From NCBI RefSeq assembly GCF_014204895.1, contig NZ_JACHMF010000001.1, forward strand, positions 7,936,001 to 8,000,000: DNA of 64,000 bases, in the 5' to 3' direction. Shown here piece after piece: positions 17,503-28,868 of the stretch. The notes under the pieces are model-generated. The model was not told the origin of the DNA, ran no database searches, and saw only the letters and a list, made by a program, of their open reading frames with translations. How positions within the stretch are numbered: the first letter of the stretch is position 1; each line of letters starts with the position of its first letter. This DNA comes from Paractinoplanes abujensis (GTDB lineage Bacteria > Actinomycetota > Actinomycetes > Mycobacteriales > Micromonosporaceae). A program made the translations under genes and the position numbers.

Positions 17503-19332
17503 ATGACGAGACCCACTCCTGAGACCCTCGCCCACCGAGCCAACCCGGCCACTGTCGCGGCGGCCGCCACCTCGGCCCCGGCCGTAGCCTCCCCGGTTTC
17601 CACCACGGGCGCCGGCGCGCTCGTGCGGTCGCTCGAGGCGCTCGGGGTCGAGGTCGCGTTCGGCATTCCCGGCGGCACGATCCTGCCGGCGTACGACCCG
17701 CTGTTCGACTCCAAGGTGCGGCACATCCTGGTCCGGCACGAGCAGGGCGCCGGCCACGCCGCCACCGGTTACGCGCAGGCCACCGGCAAGGTCGGCGTCT
17801 GCATCGCGACCAGCGGCCCGGGCGCGACCAACCTGGTCACCGCGATCGCCGACGCCTACATGGACTCGGTTCCGATCGTCGCCATCACCGGTCAGGTCTC
17901 CCGCCCCGCGATCGGCACCGACGCCTTCCAGGAGGCGGACATCCAGGGCATCACGCTGCCCATCACCAAGCACAACTTCCTGGTGCAGACGCCCGAGGAA
18001 CTTCCGCGCATCCTGGCCGAGGCGTTCCACCTGGCCGCCACCGGCCGGCCGGGGCCCGTGCTGGTCGACATCCCGAAGGACGTGCAGCAGGCGCAGACCA
18101 CGTTCTCCTGGCCGCCGACGCTCGACCTGCCCGGCTACCGCCCGACCCTGCACCCGCACGGCAAGCAGATCCGTGAGGCGGCCCGGCTGATCGCCGCGGC
18201 CAAGCGCCCGGTGCTCTACGTGGGCGGCGGCGTGCTCAAGGCCGACGCCACCGACGGGCTGCGCCGGCTGGCCGAGCTGACCGGCATCCCGGTCGTCACG
18301 ACGCTGATGGCGCTGGGCGCGTTCCCCGACTCGCACCCGCAGCACCTGGGCATGCCCGGCATGCACGGCACCGTCCCCGCGGTCTACGCGCTGCAGAAGT
18401 CCGACCTGCTGATCACGCTGGGCGCCCGCTTCGACGACCGGGTCACCGGTCAGCTCGACTCGTTCGCGCCGGACGCCAAAGTGGTGCACGCCGACATCGA
18501 CCCGGCCGAGATCGGCAAGAACCGGCACGCCGACGTCCCGATCGTGGGCGACGCCCGGCACGTGATCGACGAGCTGATCGCCGCGGTGTCGGCCACGGCC
18601 GAGGGCGCCGGGCAGTACGAGCCCTGGTGGTCCACGCTCAACGAGCTGCGTCAGCGCTACCCGCTGGGCTACGAGGAGCCGACCGACGGCTCGCTGGCCC
18701 CGCAGTACGTGATCGAGCGGATCGGCGAGCTGGTCGGGCCCGACGCGATCTACTGCGCGGGTGTCGGCCAGCACCAGATGTGGGCCTCGCAGTTCATCAA
18801 GTACGAGAAGCCGGGCACGTGGCTCAACTCGGGCGGCGCGGGCACGATGGGATACGCCGTCCCCGCCGCGATGGGCGCCAAAGTCGGCCGGCCGGAGACC
18901 CCGGTCTGGGCGATCGACGGCGACGGCTGCTTCCAGATGACCAACCAGGAGCTCGCGACCTGCGCCCTGGAGGGCATCCCGGTCAAGATCGCCGTGATCA
19001 ACAACGGCAATCTGGGCATGGTCCGGCAGTGGCAGACCCTGTTCTACGACGGTCGCTACTCCAACACCGAGCTGGGCACGCACAAGCACCGCATCCCCGA
19101 CTTCGTGAAGCTGGCTGAGGCGCTGGGCTGCGTCGGGTTGCGCTGCGAGTCCAAGGACGACGTCGACAAGATCATCAAGCAGGCCATGGAGATCAACGAC
19201 GCGCCGGTGGTCATCGACTTCACCGTCGGCAAGGACGCGATGGTCTGGCCCATGGTCGCGGCCGGCACCAGCAACGACGAGATCATGTTCGCCCGGGACG
19301 TGCGTCCCGAATTCGAAGAGGACGACCTCTGA
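17503..19332 (+). CDS. ilvB: Acetolactate synthase large subunit
   Basis: A 609-residue thiamine-diphosphate enzyme that condenses pyruvate with pyruvate or 2-oxobutyrate, the first common step of valine, leucine and isoleucine synthesis. The catalytic glutamate is in [18 protein letters not shown] near residue 82. The ThDP/Mg motif is [14 protein letters not shown] near 473. The N-terminal 40 residues are Ala/Pro-rich and typical of actinobacterial IlvB. It is preceded by a leader peptide and attenuator and followed two bases after its stop by ilvN, so expression responds to branched-chain aminoacyl-tRNA supply. Confidence 0.97.
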   Translation: MTRPTPETLAHRANPATVAAAATSAPAVASPVSTTGAGALVRSLEALGVEVAFGIPGGTILPAYDPLFDSKVRHILVRHEQGAGHAATGYAQATGKVGVCIATSGPGATNLVTAIADAYMDSVPIVAITGQVSRPAIGTDAFQEADIQGITLPITKHNFLVQTPEELPRILAEAFHLAATGRPGPVLVDIPKDVQQAQTTFSWPPTLDLPGYRPTLHPHGKQIREAARLIAAAKRPVLYVGGGVLKADATDGLRRLAELTGIPVVTTLMALGAFPDSHPQHLGMPGMHGTVPAVYALQKSDLLITLGARFDDRVTGQLDSFAPDAKVVHADIDPAEIGKNRHADVPIVGDARHVIDELIAAVSATAEGAGQYEPWWSTLNELRQRYPLGYEEPTDGSLAPQYVIERIGELVGPDAIYCAGVGQHQMWASQFIKYEKPGTWLNSGGAGTMGYAVPAAMGAKVGRPETPVWAIDGDGCFQMTNQELATCALEGIPVKIAVINNGNLGMVRQWQTLFYDGRYSNTELGTHKHRIPDFVKLAEALGCVGLRCESKDDVDKIIKQAMEINDAPVVIDFTVGKDAMVWPMVAAGTSNDEIMFARDVRPEFEEDDL

Positions 19333-19334
19333 TC

Positions 19335-20877
<1,543 letters not shown>

Positions 20878-20893
20878 TCCTCCGCTCCATCGC

Positions 20894-20921
20894 GTGCCCG
20901 GCCTCCGTGGAGGCCGGGCAC
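20894..20921 (+). terminator. Terminator after ilvC
   Basis: GTGCCCGGCCTCC and GGAGGCCGGGCAC form a perfect 13-bp inverted repeat separated by two bases, 17 bp after the ilvC stop. No U-tract follows, as often in actinobacteria. Confidence 0.75.
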
Positions 20922-20980
20922 GTCGCGTCTGTGATCCCTTTCTCGTCCTCGCCGCGACCCGGTGGACATCCACGATCTTG

Positions 20981-21046
20981 ATCGTGTGATTGAATGCCCG
21001 CGGCGCGTAGCCATCGATCCGGGTGATTGGTCGATCGTCGCGCCCA
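20981..21046 (+). promoter_or_regulatory. Upstream element shared by the two toxin genes (copy A)
   Basis: This stretch resembles 28869-28936 upstream of the second toxin. Shared blocks include TGATTGAATKCCCGCGGCG-like sequence, CCATCGATC and TCG-TCGT. Each copy lies 110-120 bp before a GTG start. The conservation outside coding sequence points to a common promoter or regulator site. Confidence 0.55.
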
Positions 21047-21153
21047 CGGGGGCTGTGAAGACGAGGGTTGGGCACTGCTGTGGCCAATCGTCATTCCCCG
21101 TGCCCGGCGGCCGTTCGGTTCGCCGGGTCGCACGCTGAACGGGGATGCATTTA

Positions 21154-24100
21154 GTGAGATCTGCCCAGAGGTTCCGGGCGGCGGCAATGGCCTCGCTGGC
21201 CGCCGTGATCGTCGGAACTCATCTCCACGCTCCACCGGCCGCCGCGGCGCCGCTCCCGGGCCGGGCCGCCGCGCGAGCCGAGACCGACCCGCCGCCCGTG
21301 CCCGACCTGCCACCGCTGATCACCGAGACGTGGAACGGCACGACCGGTGTGTCGGCCACTGACGAGCGGTGGCGCAAGGCGGTCGCCGACGTGGCCGAGT
21401 TCACGCCCGAGCCCGAGGTGCGTGACGCCGCCCTGGCCGCGCTGGCCGGCGGTAACCCGGCCACCATCCTCAAGTTCGCCACGGTCGACAAGCCGGCCCT
21501 GGAGAAGCAGATCGCCGCCCGCAAGAAGCAGGAGGCGGCCGACAACCTGGCCACGATCCGCGCCATGGCCGGGACGGGCGGGGCCTATTTCAACGCCGAG
21601 GTGCAGCGGGTGCTGGCCGGCACCGACAGCGATCGTGCGGCCTTCCTGGCCTACGGGGCCGGCATCGCCCGCGACCGGGACGCCCAGGTGGCGCGGACGG
21701 CGGCCGAGCGGGCGGCAACGTTGCGTGAGCGTGTCGGTCTGGTGGCGGCGGCCGCGCCGCCGGAGTCGAACGTCAAGCGGGCGGCCGAGGCCGCGTTGGC
21801 GGGCGACGACGCGGCGATCACGGCCTTCCTCGCCACGGGCTACCTCACCGCCGCGCGGCAGGACGCGGCGGAGCGTGAGCAGTATCTGAAGGACCTCGAA
21901 GCGCGCAACAAGGCGGCCGAGGAGCTGACCGACCTCGCCCAGCGTTCCGAGCGGGCCAATGTGGCGCGGCGGCAGATGCTGGTCGCGCACGGTGAAGGCG
22001 TCCGGGCGCTGCAGCGGGCGGCGAACGCGATGGCGGCCACGGCGAACGCGGCCCGGCACGCCTCGCGGGTGCTCGACGGCAGCGGCACGGCGGCGCAGAA
22101 GGCGACCGACCTCACGACGGCCAACAACGAGGCGAAGCGGCAGCTCGGCTACGCCCAGGCGGCGGCCCGGGAGGCCTCGATCGCGGCGGCGACGGCGTCG
22201 TCGGCGGCCGACGTACTGATCGCCACCGGCCTCGAGTACGGCGCCGAGTGGTCGCTGATCGCGCAGGGCATGAGCGAGGCGGCGACCGCGGCGGTCGGTG
22301 CCACGCAGACGGCACAGTTCGCGATCGACGCGACCATCGCCACCAACAACGCCGAGACCGCGCAGGCCAAGGCTGAGGCGCACGCGGCGCAGGCGATCAA
22401 GTGGCGTCAGCACGCCGAGGAGCACGCCAAGGCGGCGGCCAAGCTGGCGGCCGCTGCGGTCAAGCAGACGGCCGCGGCCAAGACGGCCGCCGCACGCGCC
22501 AAGAAGGCCCGGGAGCAGGCTCAGGCGGCCGAGGCCAAGTCATGGGCGCAGGCCGAACAGACCCGTAGGCACCGCGAAGCGGCCGAGGCGCAGGCGGCCG
22601 AGGCCAAGCGGCAGCGCCAGATCGCCGAGGCCGAGCGGGCCACCGCGGCCCGGCACCGGGCCGAGGCCGAGCGGCAGGCGGCCGTGGCCCGCAACGCGCG
22701 GGCCAACGCCGACGCCCAGGCCGCCGTCGCGGCGTCCGCACGCTCGAAGGCCGAGAACTCCAGCGCCGCCGCGCAGGCGGCCGCCGGCCGGGCGTGGGAG
22801 AAGGAGAGCGAGGCGGGCCGGGCCCGTGACGCCGCCGTCCAGGCCGAACTCGACGAGCAGACCGCCAAGGCTTACGCGCAGGCGATGCGGGCCGGAGTCG
22901 CGGCGGCCGGCAGCGCCGCCGAGCGGGACGCGGCGCAGCGGGAGGCCGACGCGGCGGATCGGCAGGTCGGGGTGGCCAGTGGCGCGGCCCGGTCGGCCCG
23001 GTCGTCGGCCAACACAGCGACCGGCGCGGCGGCCAACGCGCGCGCCGCGGCCACCCAGGCTCAGCAGGCCGCGGACCGGGCGGCCGTCGCGGCCAAGCGG
23101 GCGCGGCAGGCGGCCGCGGCGGCGGATGCGGCGGCCGACAGCGCCGAGGCGAGCGCGCGGGCGACCCATGCGGCACGGGTGCGCGCCGATGCCAAGGCGG
23201 CAGTGGCCACGGCCGAGGAGACCAAGGCCGCAGAGGCCGCGCGGACGGCGGTCCGGCTCAGTGACCAGGCCGCCGAGGAGGCCGTCCAAGCGCTGTGGGC
23301 CGCCAACCGGACCAGAACCGAGGCCGAGGCGGCCACCAGTGAGGCAGTGGCGGCGGCGACCCAGGCCGAGATGGCGGTGCGGGCGGCCACGGCGGCACGG
23401 GACTCGGCAGCCGGCATCGCCGAGCCGGCCAACACCGCGATCGCCATGGTCTCGCCGTTCACCGGGGCCGACATCGACGCCGACTTCGTGGCGCTCGTGG
23501 CCGAGCAGGCCCGGACCATCGGCGCCGAGCAGGCAGCCGCGGCCCAGGCCCGCGCCGAGGAGGCGCTGACCGCCGCGCAGCGGGCCGAGGCCGCCGCCGA
23601 CCGGGCCAACGCGCAGGTCAAGCCGGCCTTCACCGCGGCCGCGCAGGCGGCCCGATCGGCGGCCGACGCAGCCGCCTCGGCCGCCGAGGCCAAGAAATAT
23701 GCCGCCCAGGCGGCCGCGGACGGCGCAGCCGCCCGGGCCGCGGCGGCCGGTGCTGCCCGCGCCGACGCTCAAGCCCGGGCCGACGCCCTGGCCGCACGGC
23801 AGGCGGCCAACGAGGCCGCCAGCGACGCCGCGATCGCCGGGCGCAGCGCCCAGCAGGCACAGGCCGAGGCCAACGCGGCCAACAGCGCGGCCTCGGCCGC
23901 CGAGGCCGACGCGGCCGCTGCTCGCGGGGCGGCCGACCGCGCCGAATCGGATGCCGCGGCCACCAAGCGGGCGGCCGACCGGGCCCAGTCCTACGCCGAC
24001 AGCGCCGCCGCCGCGGCGTCGAGCGCCCTCCAGCACGCGGTCGAGGCCCAACAGGCGGCCGAGCGGGCCGAGGAGGCGGAACGTCAGCGCGAGCTGGATC

Positions 24101-24888
24101 GCCGCCGTGAGCTGGTCGAGGGCACGAGCTCGGCGCCCACCGGCGCGGAACGCGACGAGCTGCTGGCCATGCTGCTCGGCGGCGAGGAGGACGAGTACAA
24201 ACAGCTCGAGGAGATGGCCGGCAAGGACCTGCTCGACTATTTGAAGGAAGCGATCCCGGGCCTGATCGACGACCTCACGCCGTGGGGCGACATCAAGGGC
24301 TGCTTCATGGAGCGCAACTGGACGGCCTGCCTTTCGCTGGCGCTGACGTTCGCACCCGGTGGCGGGCTGCTCAAGGCGGGCAAGATGGCCAAGAAGCTGC
24401 TCGAGCACGCGCCGAAGATCAAGAAATTCCTGGACGACGTCAACAAGGCCAAGAAGCGTCTCGAGGAACTGAAGGAGAAGGCGCGCAAGCGGAAGAACCC
24501 GGATGAGCCGCAGGCCTGCCCGATCCGGCCCAACCCCGCGGCGGCCAAGGGGGCGTCCCGGACGGCCGTGGCCCAGGGGGGCGGCGGCTGGTGCATGGAC
24601 GACGACGAGCGCCGCGAGTACGCGCCGGACATCGCAGGCGGGCACGCCAACGGCAAGCACGGATCCGAGTTCCCCGGCATGTCGCAGGCGGATCTGGAGA
24701 AACTGGTCGACGACGTGATGGCAAACCCGTCCCGGACGAAGGATCTGGGCAGCGGGCGCAAGGCTTATCTGGGCAAGGACGGCCGGACGATCGTGATTCA
24801 CGACCCGATGCACCCGGACGGGGGCACAGTGTTCAAGGGCAAGAGCGACCCGGACGCGTTCGAGGAGTACTGGGAGGAACTCAACTGA
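21154..24888 (+). CDS. ALF-repeat polymorphic toxin A
   Basis: A 1244-residue secreted protein. GTG 21154 is chosen over ATG 21145 because GGGGA lies 8 nt before it, as in the paralogue at 29059. Order: signal peptide to about residue 35 (hydrophobic AAAMASLAAVIVGTHLHAPP), conserved block LITETWNGTTGVSATDERW, ALF-type short repeats (QRVLAGTDSDRAAFLAYG, EAALAGDDAAITAFLATGY), then about 750 residues of Ala-rich coiled coil interrupted by NTAIAMVSPFTG. A pre-toxin segment follows (WGDIKGCFMERNWTACL near 1043). The last 110 residues are unique, with HANGKHGSEFPGMSQADLEKL and RKAYLGKDGRTIVIHD. That pattern resembles BECR-fold RNase toxins, but this is tentative. The immunity-type gene overlaps its stop. 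Confidence 0.85.
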   Translation: MRSAQRFRAAAMASLAAVIVGTHLHAPPAAAAPLPGRAAARAETDPPPVPDLPPLITETWNGTTGVSATDERWRKAVADVAEFTPEPEVRDAALAALAGGNPATILKFATVDKPALEKQIAARKKQEAADNLATIRAMAGTGGAYFNAEVQRVLAGTDSDRAAFLAYGAGIARDRDAQVARTAAERAATLRERVGLVAAAAPPESNVKRAAEAALAGDDAAITAFLATGYLTAARQDAAEREQYLKDLEARNKAAEELTDLAQRSERANVARRQMLVAHGEGVRALQRAANAMAATANAARHASRVLDGSGTAAQKATDLTTANNEAKRQLGYAQAAAREASIAAATASSAADVLIATGLEYGAEWSLIAQGMSEAATAAVGATQTAQFAIDATIATNNAETAQAKAEAHAAQAIKWRQHAEEHAKAAAKLAAAAVKQTAAAKTAAARAKKAREQAQAAEAKSWAQAEQTRRHREAAEAQAAEAKRQRQIAEAERATAARHRAEAERQAAVARNARANADAQAAVAASARSKAENSSAAAQAAAGRAWEKESEAGRARDAAVQAELDEQTAKAYAQAMRAGVAAAGSAAERDAAQREADAADRQVGVASGAARSARSSANTATGAAANARAAATQAQQAADRAAVAAKRARQAAAAADAAADSAEASARATHAARVRADAKAAVATAEETKAAEAARTAVRLSDQAAEEAVQALWAANRTRTEAEAATSEAVAAATQAEMAVRAATAARDSAAGIAEPANTAIAMVSPFTGADIDADFVALVAEQARTIGAEQAAAAQARAEEALTAAQRAEAAADRANAQVKPAFTAAAQAARSAADAAASAAEAKKYAAQAAADGAAARAAAAGAARADAQARADALAARQAANEAASDAAIAGRSAQQAQAEANAANSAASAAEADAAAARGAADRAESDAAATKRAADRAQSYADSAAAAASSALQHAVEAQQAAERAEEAERQRELDRRRELVEGTSSAPTGAERDELLAMLLGGEEDEYKQLEEMAGKDLLDYLKEAIPGLIDDLTPWGDIKGCFMERNWTACLSLALTFAPGGGLLKAGKMAKKLLEHAPKIKKFLDDVNKAKKRLEELKEKARKRKNPDEPQACPIRPNPAAAKGASRTAVAQGGGGWCMDDDERREYAPDIAGGHANGKHGSEFPGMSQADLEKLVDDVMANPSRTKDLGSGRKAYLGKDGRTIVIHDPMHPDGGTVFKGKSDPDAFEEYWEELN

Positions 24889-25268
24889 TGACCGACGTGC
24901 GACCGGCCGCGATCCTGAACGACGACGAGACCGCGCTGCTGATCCGGGCGCTCGGCGAGTGGGGCGGACCGGCCCGGTGCAGTGACGAGATGGCGTACGC
25001 GATGGGCTTCGCCGACGCCGCCGACCTTTACACCGGGTCGAGGCGGCTGAGTCACGCGATCCGCGACGACGTGCCGCTGTCCCCGGCCGACTGGGCCCGG
25101 GTCCTGCTGGCCACCGAGGTCGTCTTCGTCAGCGATCTCGTCGGGTCGGGCTACGAGTGGTCGACCACGACCGGGCGCAGCGACGAGGGGACCATCCGCT
25201 TGCTGCGCGGCCTCCAGAGGCAGCTCGGTAAGGTGATCAAGCCGTACTACGGAAAACGTCCGCAGTAG
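24888..25268 (+). CDS. Putative immunity protein for toxin A
   Basis: A 126-residue cytoplasmic protein whose ATG overlaps the toxin stop (TGATG). It has no signal peptide or membrane helix. I do not recognise the family; the sequence is acidic in the N-terminal half with an Arg/Lys-rich C-terminal tail (LLRGLQRQLGKVIKPYYGK). Position directly after a variable toxin tip, small size and translational coupling make an immunity role likely, by the rule that holds for polymorphic toxins. It is unlike the protein that follows toxin B. Confidence 0.7.
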   Translation: MTDVRPAAILNDDETALLIRALGEWGGPARCSDEMAYAMGFADAADLYTGSRRLSHAIRDDVPLSPADWARVLLATEVVFVSDLVGSGYEWSTTTGRSDEGTIRLLRGLQRQLGKVIKPYYGKRPQ

Positions 25269-25269
25269 T

Positions 25270-25316
25270 GAAAGGGCCCGGATCTCCCTCGTTCGCGAGC
25301 GGGATCCGGGCCTTTC
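25270..25316 (+). terminator. Terminator after the toxin A unit
   Basis: GAAAGGGCCCGGATC pairs with GATCCGGGCCTTTC (one bulge), and an inner stem closes on a TTCG loop. It begins right after the stop of the putative immunity gene. Confidence 0.85.
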
Positions 25317-25436
25317 CGTGACCAGGCGATTACCTGAAACGCGTGCGTTACTTCCCCTTTACCTGGGCCGCTTCCGAAACTGAATTGTGCGCTGTTCGGG
25401 CCTTTGCGGGTGCGTTCCGGCGGGTATCTTCGCGAG

Positions 25437-26678
25437 ATGCGACTGGCTGATTCTTTTCGGAGTGAGCGCTTCGGTGCGGTCCGGATTCATGAGCTGCAGC
25501 GGGTGATCGAGCTGGACTCGGGCACCTCGGTCGGTGCGGGCAGCCAGGTTGTGCCGGCCGAGGCGCTTCGCGCCGTGGAATCGCAAATGGTCATTGTCGT
25601 TCCGTGCATGAATGAGACACGCACCGTCATCGAGGGCGTCCTCTCCGGCATTCCGCACGACTGTCTGATCATTCTGGTCTCGAACAGCGATCGCGGTCCG
25701 GTCGACCGTTACGAGATCGAGGCGCAGACGGTCGAGCAGTTCTGCCGGCTGGCCGGGCGCTCGGCGATCACCGTGCACCAGAAGGACCCGGGCGTCGCCG
25801 CGGCGATCAAGGCGGCCGGCATGCCCGAGCTGATCGACGACGACGGGCTGGTCCGCAGCGGCAAGGGCGAGGCGATGCTGCTCGGCATGGCCCTCGCCGC
25901 GATGACCGGCCGTCGCTACATCGGCTATGTGGACGCCGACAACTACGTGCCGGGCTCGGTCCACGAGTACTGCAAGGTCTACGCGGCCGGGCTGCACCTG
26001 GCCGGCTCGCCCTACTCGATGGTCCGCATCTCGTGGCACTCGAAGCCCAAGCTGCGCGACAACCGCCTGTTCTTCAGCCGCCGGGGCCGCAGCTCGCAGA
26101 TCACCAACGAGTGGCTCAACCGGTTCCTGGCCGAGTATTCCGACTTCGGCACCGAGGTGATCGCCACCGGCAACGCCGGCGAGCACGCGATGACCCTCGA
26201 CCTGGGCCTCAAGCTGCGCCTGGCCGGCGGGTTCGCGGTCGAGCCGTACGAGTACATGGACATGTTCGAGCAGTTCGGCGGCGTGCTCGAGAGCACCGAT
26301 CCGGACGTGATGGCCAGCTCGGTGCCGGTGCTGCAGATCGAGACCCGCAACCCGCACTTCCACGACAACAAGGGCGAGGAGCACGTGCAGGGCATGCGGA
26401 TGCAGGCCCTCAACGTCGTCTACCACTCGCCGGTCACGCTGCCCGCCGTGCGCCAGGCCATCGTGGAGTTCATGGTCGAGCAGGGTGCGCTCGAGGTGGG
26501 TCAGGAGCCGCCGCGGGAGCGCGTCTACCCGCCCGTCGGCACGCTCGACCTCGACCTGCTCTACGACGCGCTGGACGCCGAGGCGCTCAGCTTCCGCCAG
26601 CCCGACGGGCTCGCCCTAGCCGGCCGTCCGGCGTCCCCGCCCATCGATCGGGACAAGATTCCGAGGCGTGTTGCCTAA
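25437..26678 (+). CDS. mpgS: Mannosyl-3-phosphoglycerate synthase
   Basis: A 413-residue glycosyltransferase of family GT55, which joins GDP-mannose and 3-phosphoglycerate to make the precursor of the compatible solute mannosylglycerate. Family marks are the N-terminal block ERFGAVRIHELQRVIELDSG, VIVVPCMNETRTVIEGVL, the metal-binding DADNYVPG, and TGNAGEHAMTLDLG. ATG 25437 gives the usual MRL- start; the ribosome site is weak. The partner phosphatase MpgP is not next to it and not in this window, so either it is elsewhere or the product is used as the phosphate. It stands between a toxin unit and serA; serine synthesis draws on the same 3-phosphoglycerate. Confidence 0.85.
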   Translation: MRLADSFRSERFGAVRIHELQRVIELDSGTSVGAGSQVVPAEALRAVESQMVIVVPCMNETRTVIEGVLSGIPHDCLIILVSNSDRGPVDRYEIEAQTVEQFCRLAGRSAITVHQKDPGVAAAIKAAGMPELIDDDGLVRSGKGEAMLLGMALAAMTGRRYIGYVDADNYVPGSVHEYCKVYAAGLHLAGSPYSMVRISWHSKPKLRDNRLFFSRRGRSSQITNEWLNRFLAEYSDFGTEVIATGNAGEHAMTLDLGLKLRLAGGFAVEPYEYMDMFEQFGGVLESTDPDVMASSVPVLQIETRNPHFHDNKGEEHVQGMRMQALNVVYHSPVTLPAVRQAIVEFMVEQGALEVGQEPPRERVYPPVGTLDLDLLYDALDAEALSFRQPDGLALAGRPASPPIDRDKIPRRVA

Positions 26679-26761
26679 GTAACCACGGTGTGATGGTCGT
26701 CACATCACTGTGGATCTATGGGACTGCATACGATCGGGTCCCGCGATCCCGGAGGCTGCCC

Positions 26762-28366
26762 GTGACGCCCGTCGTTCTGATCGCCGAAGAGCTGGCCCCC
26801 TCCGCCCTCGACGTGCTTGCGTACGACTACGACGTCCGCCGGGTCGACGGCACCGACCGGGCCGCCCTGCTCGCGGAGGTGGCCGCGGCCGACGCGCTGA
26901 TCGTCCGCAGCGCCACCCGGGTCGACGCCGAGGTGCTGGCGGCCGGCTCGGGGCTGCGCGTGGTGGCCCGGGCCGGCGTGGGGCTCGACAACGTCGACGT
27001 GCCCGCCGCCACCGCCCGCGGTGTCCTCGTGGTCAACGCGCCGACCAGCAACATCGTGTCGGCCGCGGAGCAGGCGATCGCGCTGCTGCTCGCGGTGGCC
27101 CGGCACACGGCCACCGCCTCGGCCGCGCTCAAGGCGGGCCGCTGGCAGCGTTCCCGCCACGTCGGCGTCGAGGTGCAGGGCAAGACGGTCGGCGTGGTCG
27201 GGCTGGGCCGCATCGGCGTGCTGTTCGCCCAGCGCATGGCGTCGTTCGGCACCCGGCTGATCGCCTACGACCCGTACATCCAGCCCGCCCGGGCCGCGCA
27301 ACTCGGCGTACGGCTGGTGGGTCTGGAGGAACTGCTGCGCGAGAGCGACTTCATCTCGGTGCACCTCCCGCGCACCCCGGAGACCGTGGGCCTGATCGGC
27401 GAGAAGGAGCTGACGCTCGTCAAGCCCGGGGTCCGGATCGTCAACGCGGCCCGCGGCGGGCTGATCGACGAGGCCGCGCTGGCCGCCGCGCTGGCCGACG
27501 GCCGGGTGGCCGGGGCCGGGCTCGACGTGTTCGTCACCGAGCCGACCACCGAGTCCCCGCTCTTCGCCTTCGACAACGTGGTGGTCACGCCGCATCTGGG
27601 CGCGTCCACGGCCGAGGCGCAGGACAAGGCGGGCCTGTCCGTGGCCCGCAGTGTGAAACTCGCGCTCGACGGCGAGTTCGTCCCCGATGCGGTCAACGTG
27701 CAGGCCGGCGGCGTGGTCGACGAGGACGTGCGGCCGTTGCTGGCGCTGGCCGAGAAGCTGGGCAAGGTCTTCACGGCGGTGGCGGGCGGGATCGCGGCCA
27801 CCGTCACGGTCGAGGTGCGCGGCGAGATCGTCTCGCACGACGTCGGGGTGCTGCGCCTCGCGGCCACCAAGGGGCTGTTCACCGCGGTCGTGGACGAGCG
27901 GGTGACCTACGTGAACGCCCCTCAGCTGGCCCTGGACCGGGGGGTCGAGGTCGAGCTCGTGGTCAGTGACGAGCCCGCCGATCATCACAACCTGGTCACC
28001 GTACGCGGGGCGCTGCCCGACGGCCGGGCGGTGAGCGTGGCCGGCACGCTGACTTTGCACGGCGCCCGCGAGATCGCCAAGCTGACCGGCGTCGACGGTT
28101 TCGACCTCGACCTCACCGCGGACGGTGTGCTGCTCTTCTTCCGCTACAGCGACCGTCCCGGTGTCGTCGGCGCGATCGGCACGCTGCTCGGCGAGGCCGG
28201 CGTCAACATCGCGGCCATGCAGGTGGCCCGGCGCGAGGCGGGCGGCGAGGCGCTGATGACGCTGACCGTCGACTCGTCGGTCGACGCGGAACTGCTCTCC
28301 GGCGTGGCCGCCGCGATCGGCTCGGCCCGGGGCAGTGCGGTCGACCTGCGGCTCAACGGCTCCTGA
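26762..28366 (+). CDS. serA: D-3-phosphoglycerate dehydrogenase
   Basis: A 534-residue long-form (type I) enzyme oxidising 3-phosphoglycerate with NAD+, the first step of serine synthesis. GTG 26762 follows GGAGG by 6 nt. Domains: substrate-binding and Rossmann domains with VGVVGLGRIG near 147, catalytic Arg in NAARGGLID, the His-containing VTPHLGAST, an intervening ASB domain (about 320-450), and a C-terminal ACT domain (LLFFRYSDRPGVVGAIGTLL) that binds serine for feedback control. The 83-bp gap upstream has a small GTGATG/CATCAC hairpin of uncertain meaning. The gene is probably transcribed alone. Confidence 0.97.
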   Translation: MTPVVLIAEELAPSALDVLAYDYDVRRVDGTDRAALLAEVAAADALIVRSATRVDAEVLAAGSGLRVVARAGVGLDNVDVPAATARGVLVVNAPTSNIVSAAEQAIALLLAVARHTATASAALKAGRWQRSRHVGVEVQGKTVGVVGLGRIGVLFAQRMASFGTRLIAYDPYIQPARAAQLGVRLVGLEELLRESDFISVHLPRTPETVGLIGEKELTLVKPGVRIVNAARGGLIDEAALAAALADGRVAGAGLDVFVTEPTTESPLFAFDNVVVTPHLGASTAEAQDKAGLSVARSVKLALDGEFVPDAVNVQAGGVVDEDVRPLLALAEKLGKVFTAVAGGIAATVTVEVRGEIVSHDVGVLRLAATKGLFTAVVDERVTYVNAPQLALDRGVEVELVVSDEPADHHNLVTVRGALPDGRAVSVAGTLTLHGAREIAKLTGVDGFDLDLTADGVLLFFRYSDRPGVVGAIGTLLGEAGVNIAAMQVARREAGGEALMTLTVDSSVDAELLSGVAAAIGSARGSAVDLRLNGS

Positions 28367-28388
28367 CCGGCTCGGCTTCCGACAGGAC

Positions 28389-28751
28389 TCAGAGGCTCCT
28401 GACCGGCGGCGGATAGACCGTGCCGTCCTGCAGGTCGAGCAGGTCGAGGTTGAGTTCGGCGGCCAGCCGCTCGATCGTCTCGAGCACCTGGTCGGGGCAG
28501 TTCTCGTCCAGCCGCATCTGGATGTGGTCGGCCGCGGCGTGCAGCGGGGCGTGCGCCCATGGTGAGCCGGCCGCCGTGGCGCGCGGGCCACGGTCGGGAT
28601 AATCACTGGTCAGAGCGTCGTAGAAGGCGACGACGCGCGGGTCGGCCGGGCGCTGCGGGTGCTCACCGCGCGCGCATCGCGCGTTGGCGGCCCGCACGGC
28701 GTCCGGCAGGTCCGTCTTGTTCATCGCCCACACCACGAGGTCGAAACTCAC
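28389..28751 (-). CDS. Small hypothetical protein
   Basis: A 120-residue protein on the minus strand, starting at GTG with MSFDLVVWAMNKTDLP. Further upstream the frame is open but less likely coding. It is acidic, Leu-rich at the C-terminus (VLETIERLAAELNLDLLDLQ) and ends VYPPPVRSL. Small actinobacterial proteins with the same SFDLVVWAM opening occur, and some are found near toxin genes, but I cannot name a function. It is convergent with serA (22 bp gap) and divergent from toxin B. Confidence 0.65.
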   Translation of the reverse strand: MSFDLVVWAMNKTDLPDAVRAANARCARGEHPQRPADPRVVAFYDALTSDYPDRGPRATAAGSPWAHAPLHAAADHIQMRLDENCPDQVLETIERLAAELNLDLLDLQDGTVYPPPVRSL

Positions 28752-28868
28752 CGGCGCATGGTGCCATCGCGGAGCCCGGCAAGCGCGAAGAAGCCGTTCC
28801 GACACGCGGGCGCGGCCCCCGCGCCGATGCGCCCAGGAAAGATCACACACGGCCGGGCCGCCACGCCG

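Noticed and set aside
22430..24100. Repetitive Ala-rich DNA considered as a CRISPR-like or satellite array
   Set aside because: The repetition follows codon structure (GCG/GCC runs) and is explained by the coiled-coil protein; there are no uniform repeats or spacers.
26679..26761. Possible riboswitch or attenuator before serA
   Set aside because: Only a 6-bp GTGATG/CATCAC hairpin; no leader ORF with serine codons and no terminator.
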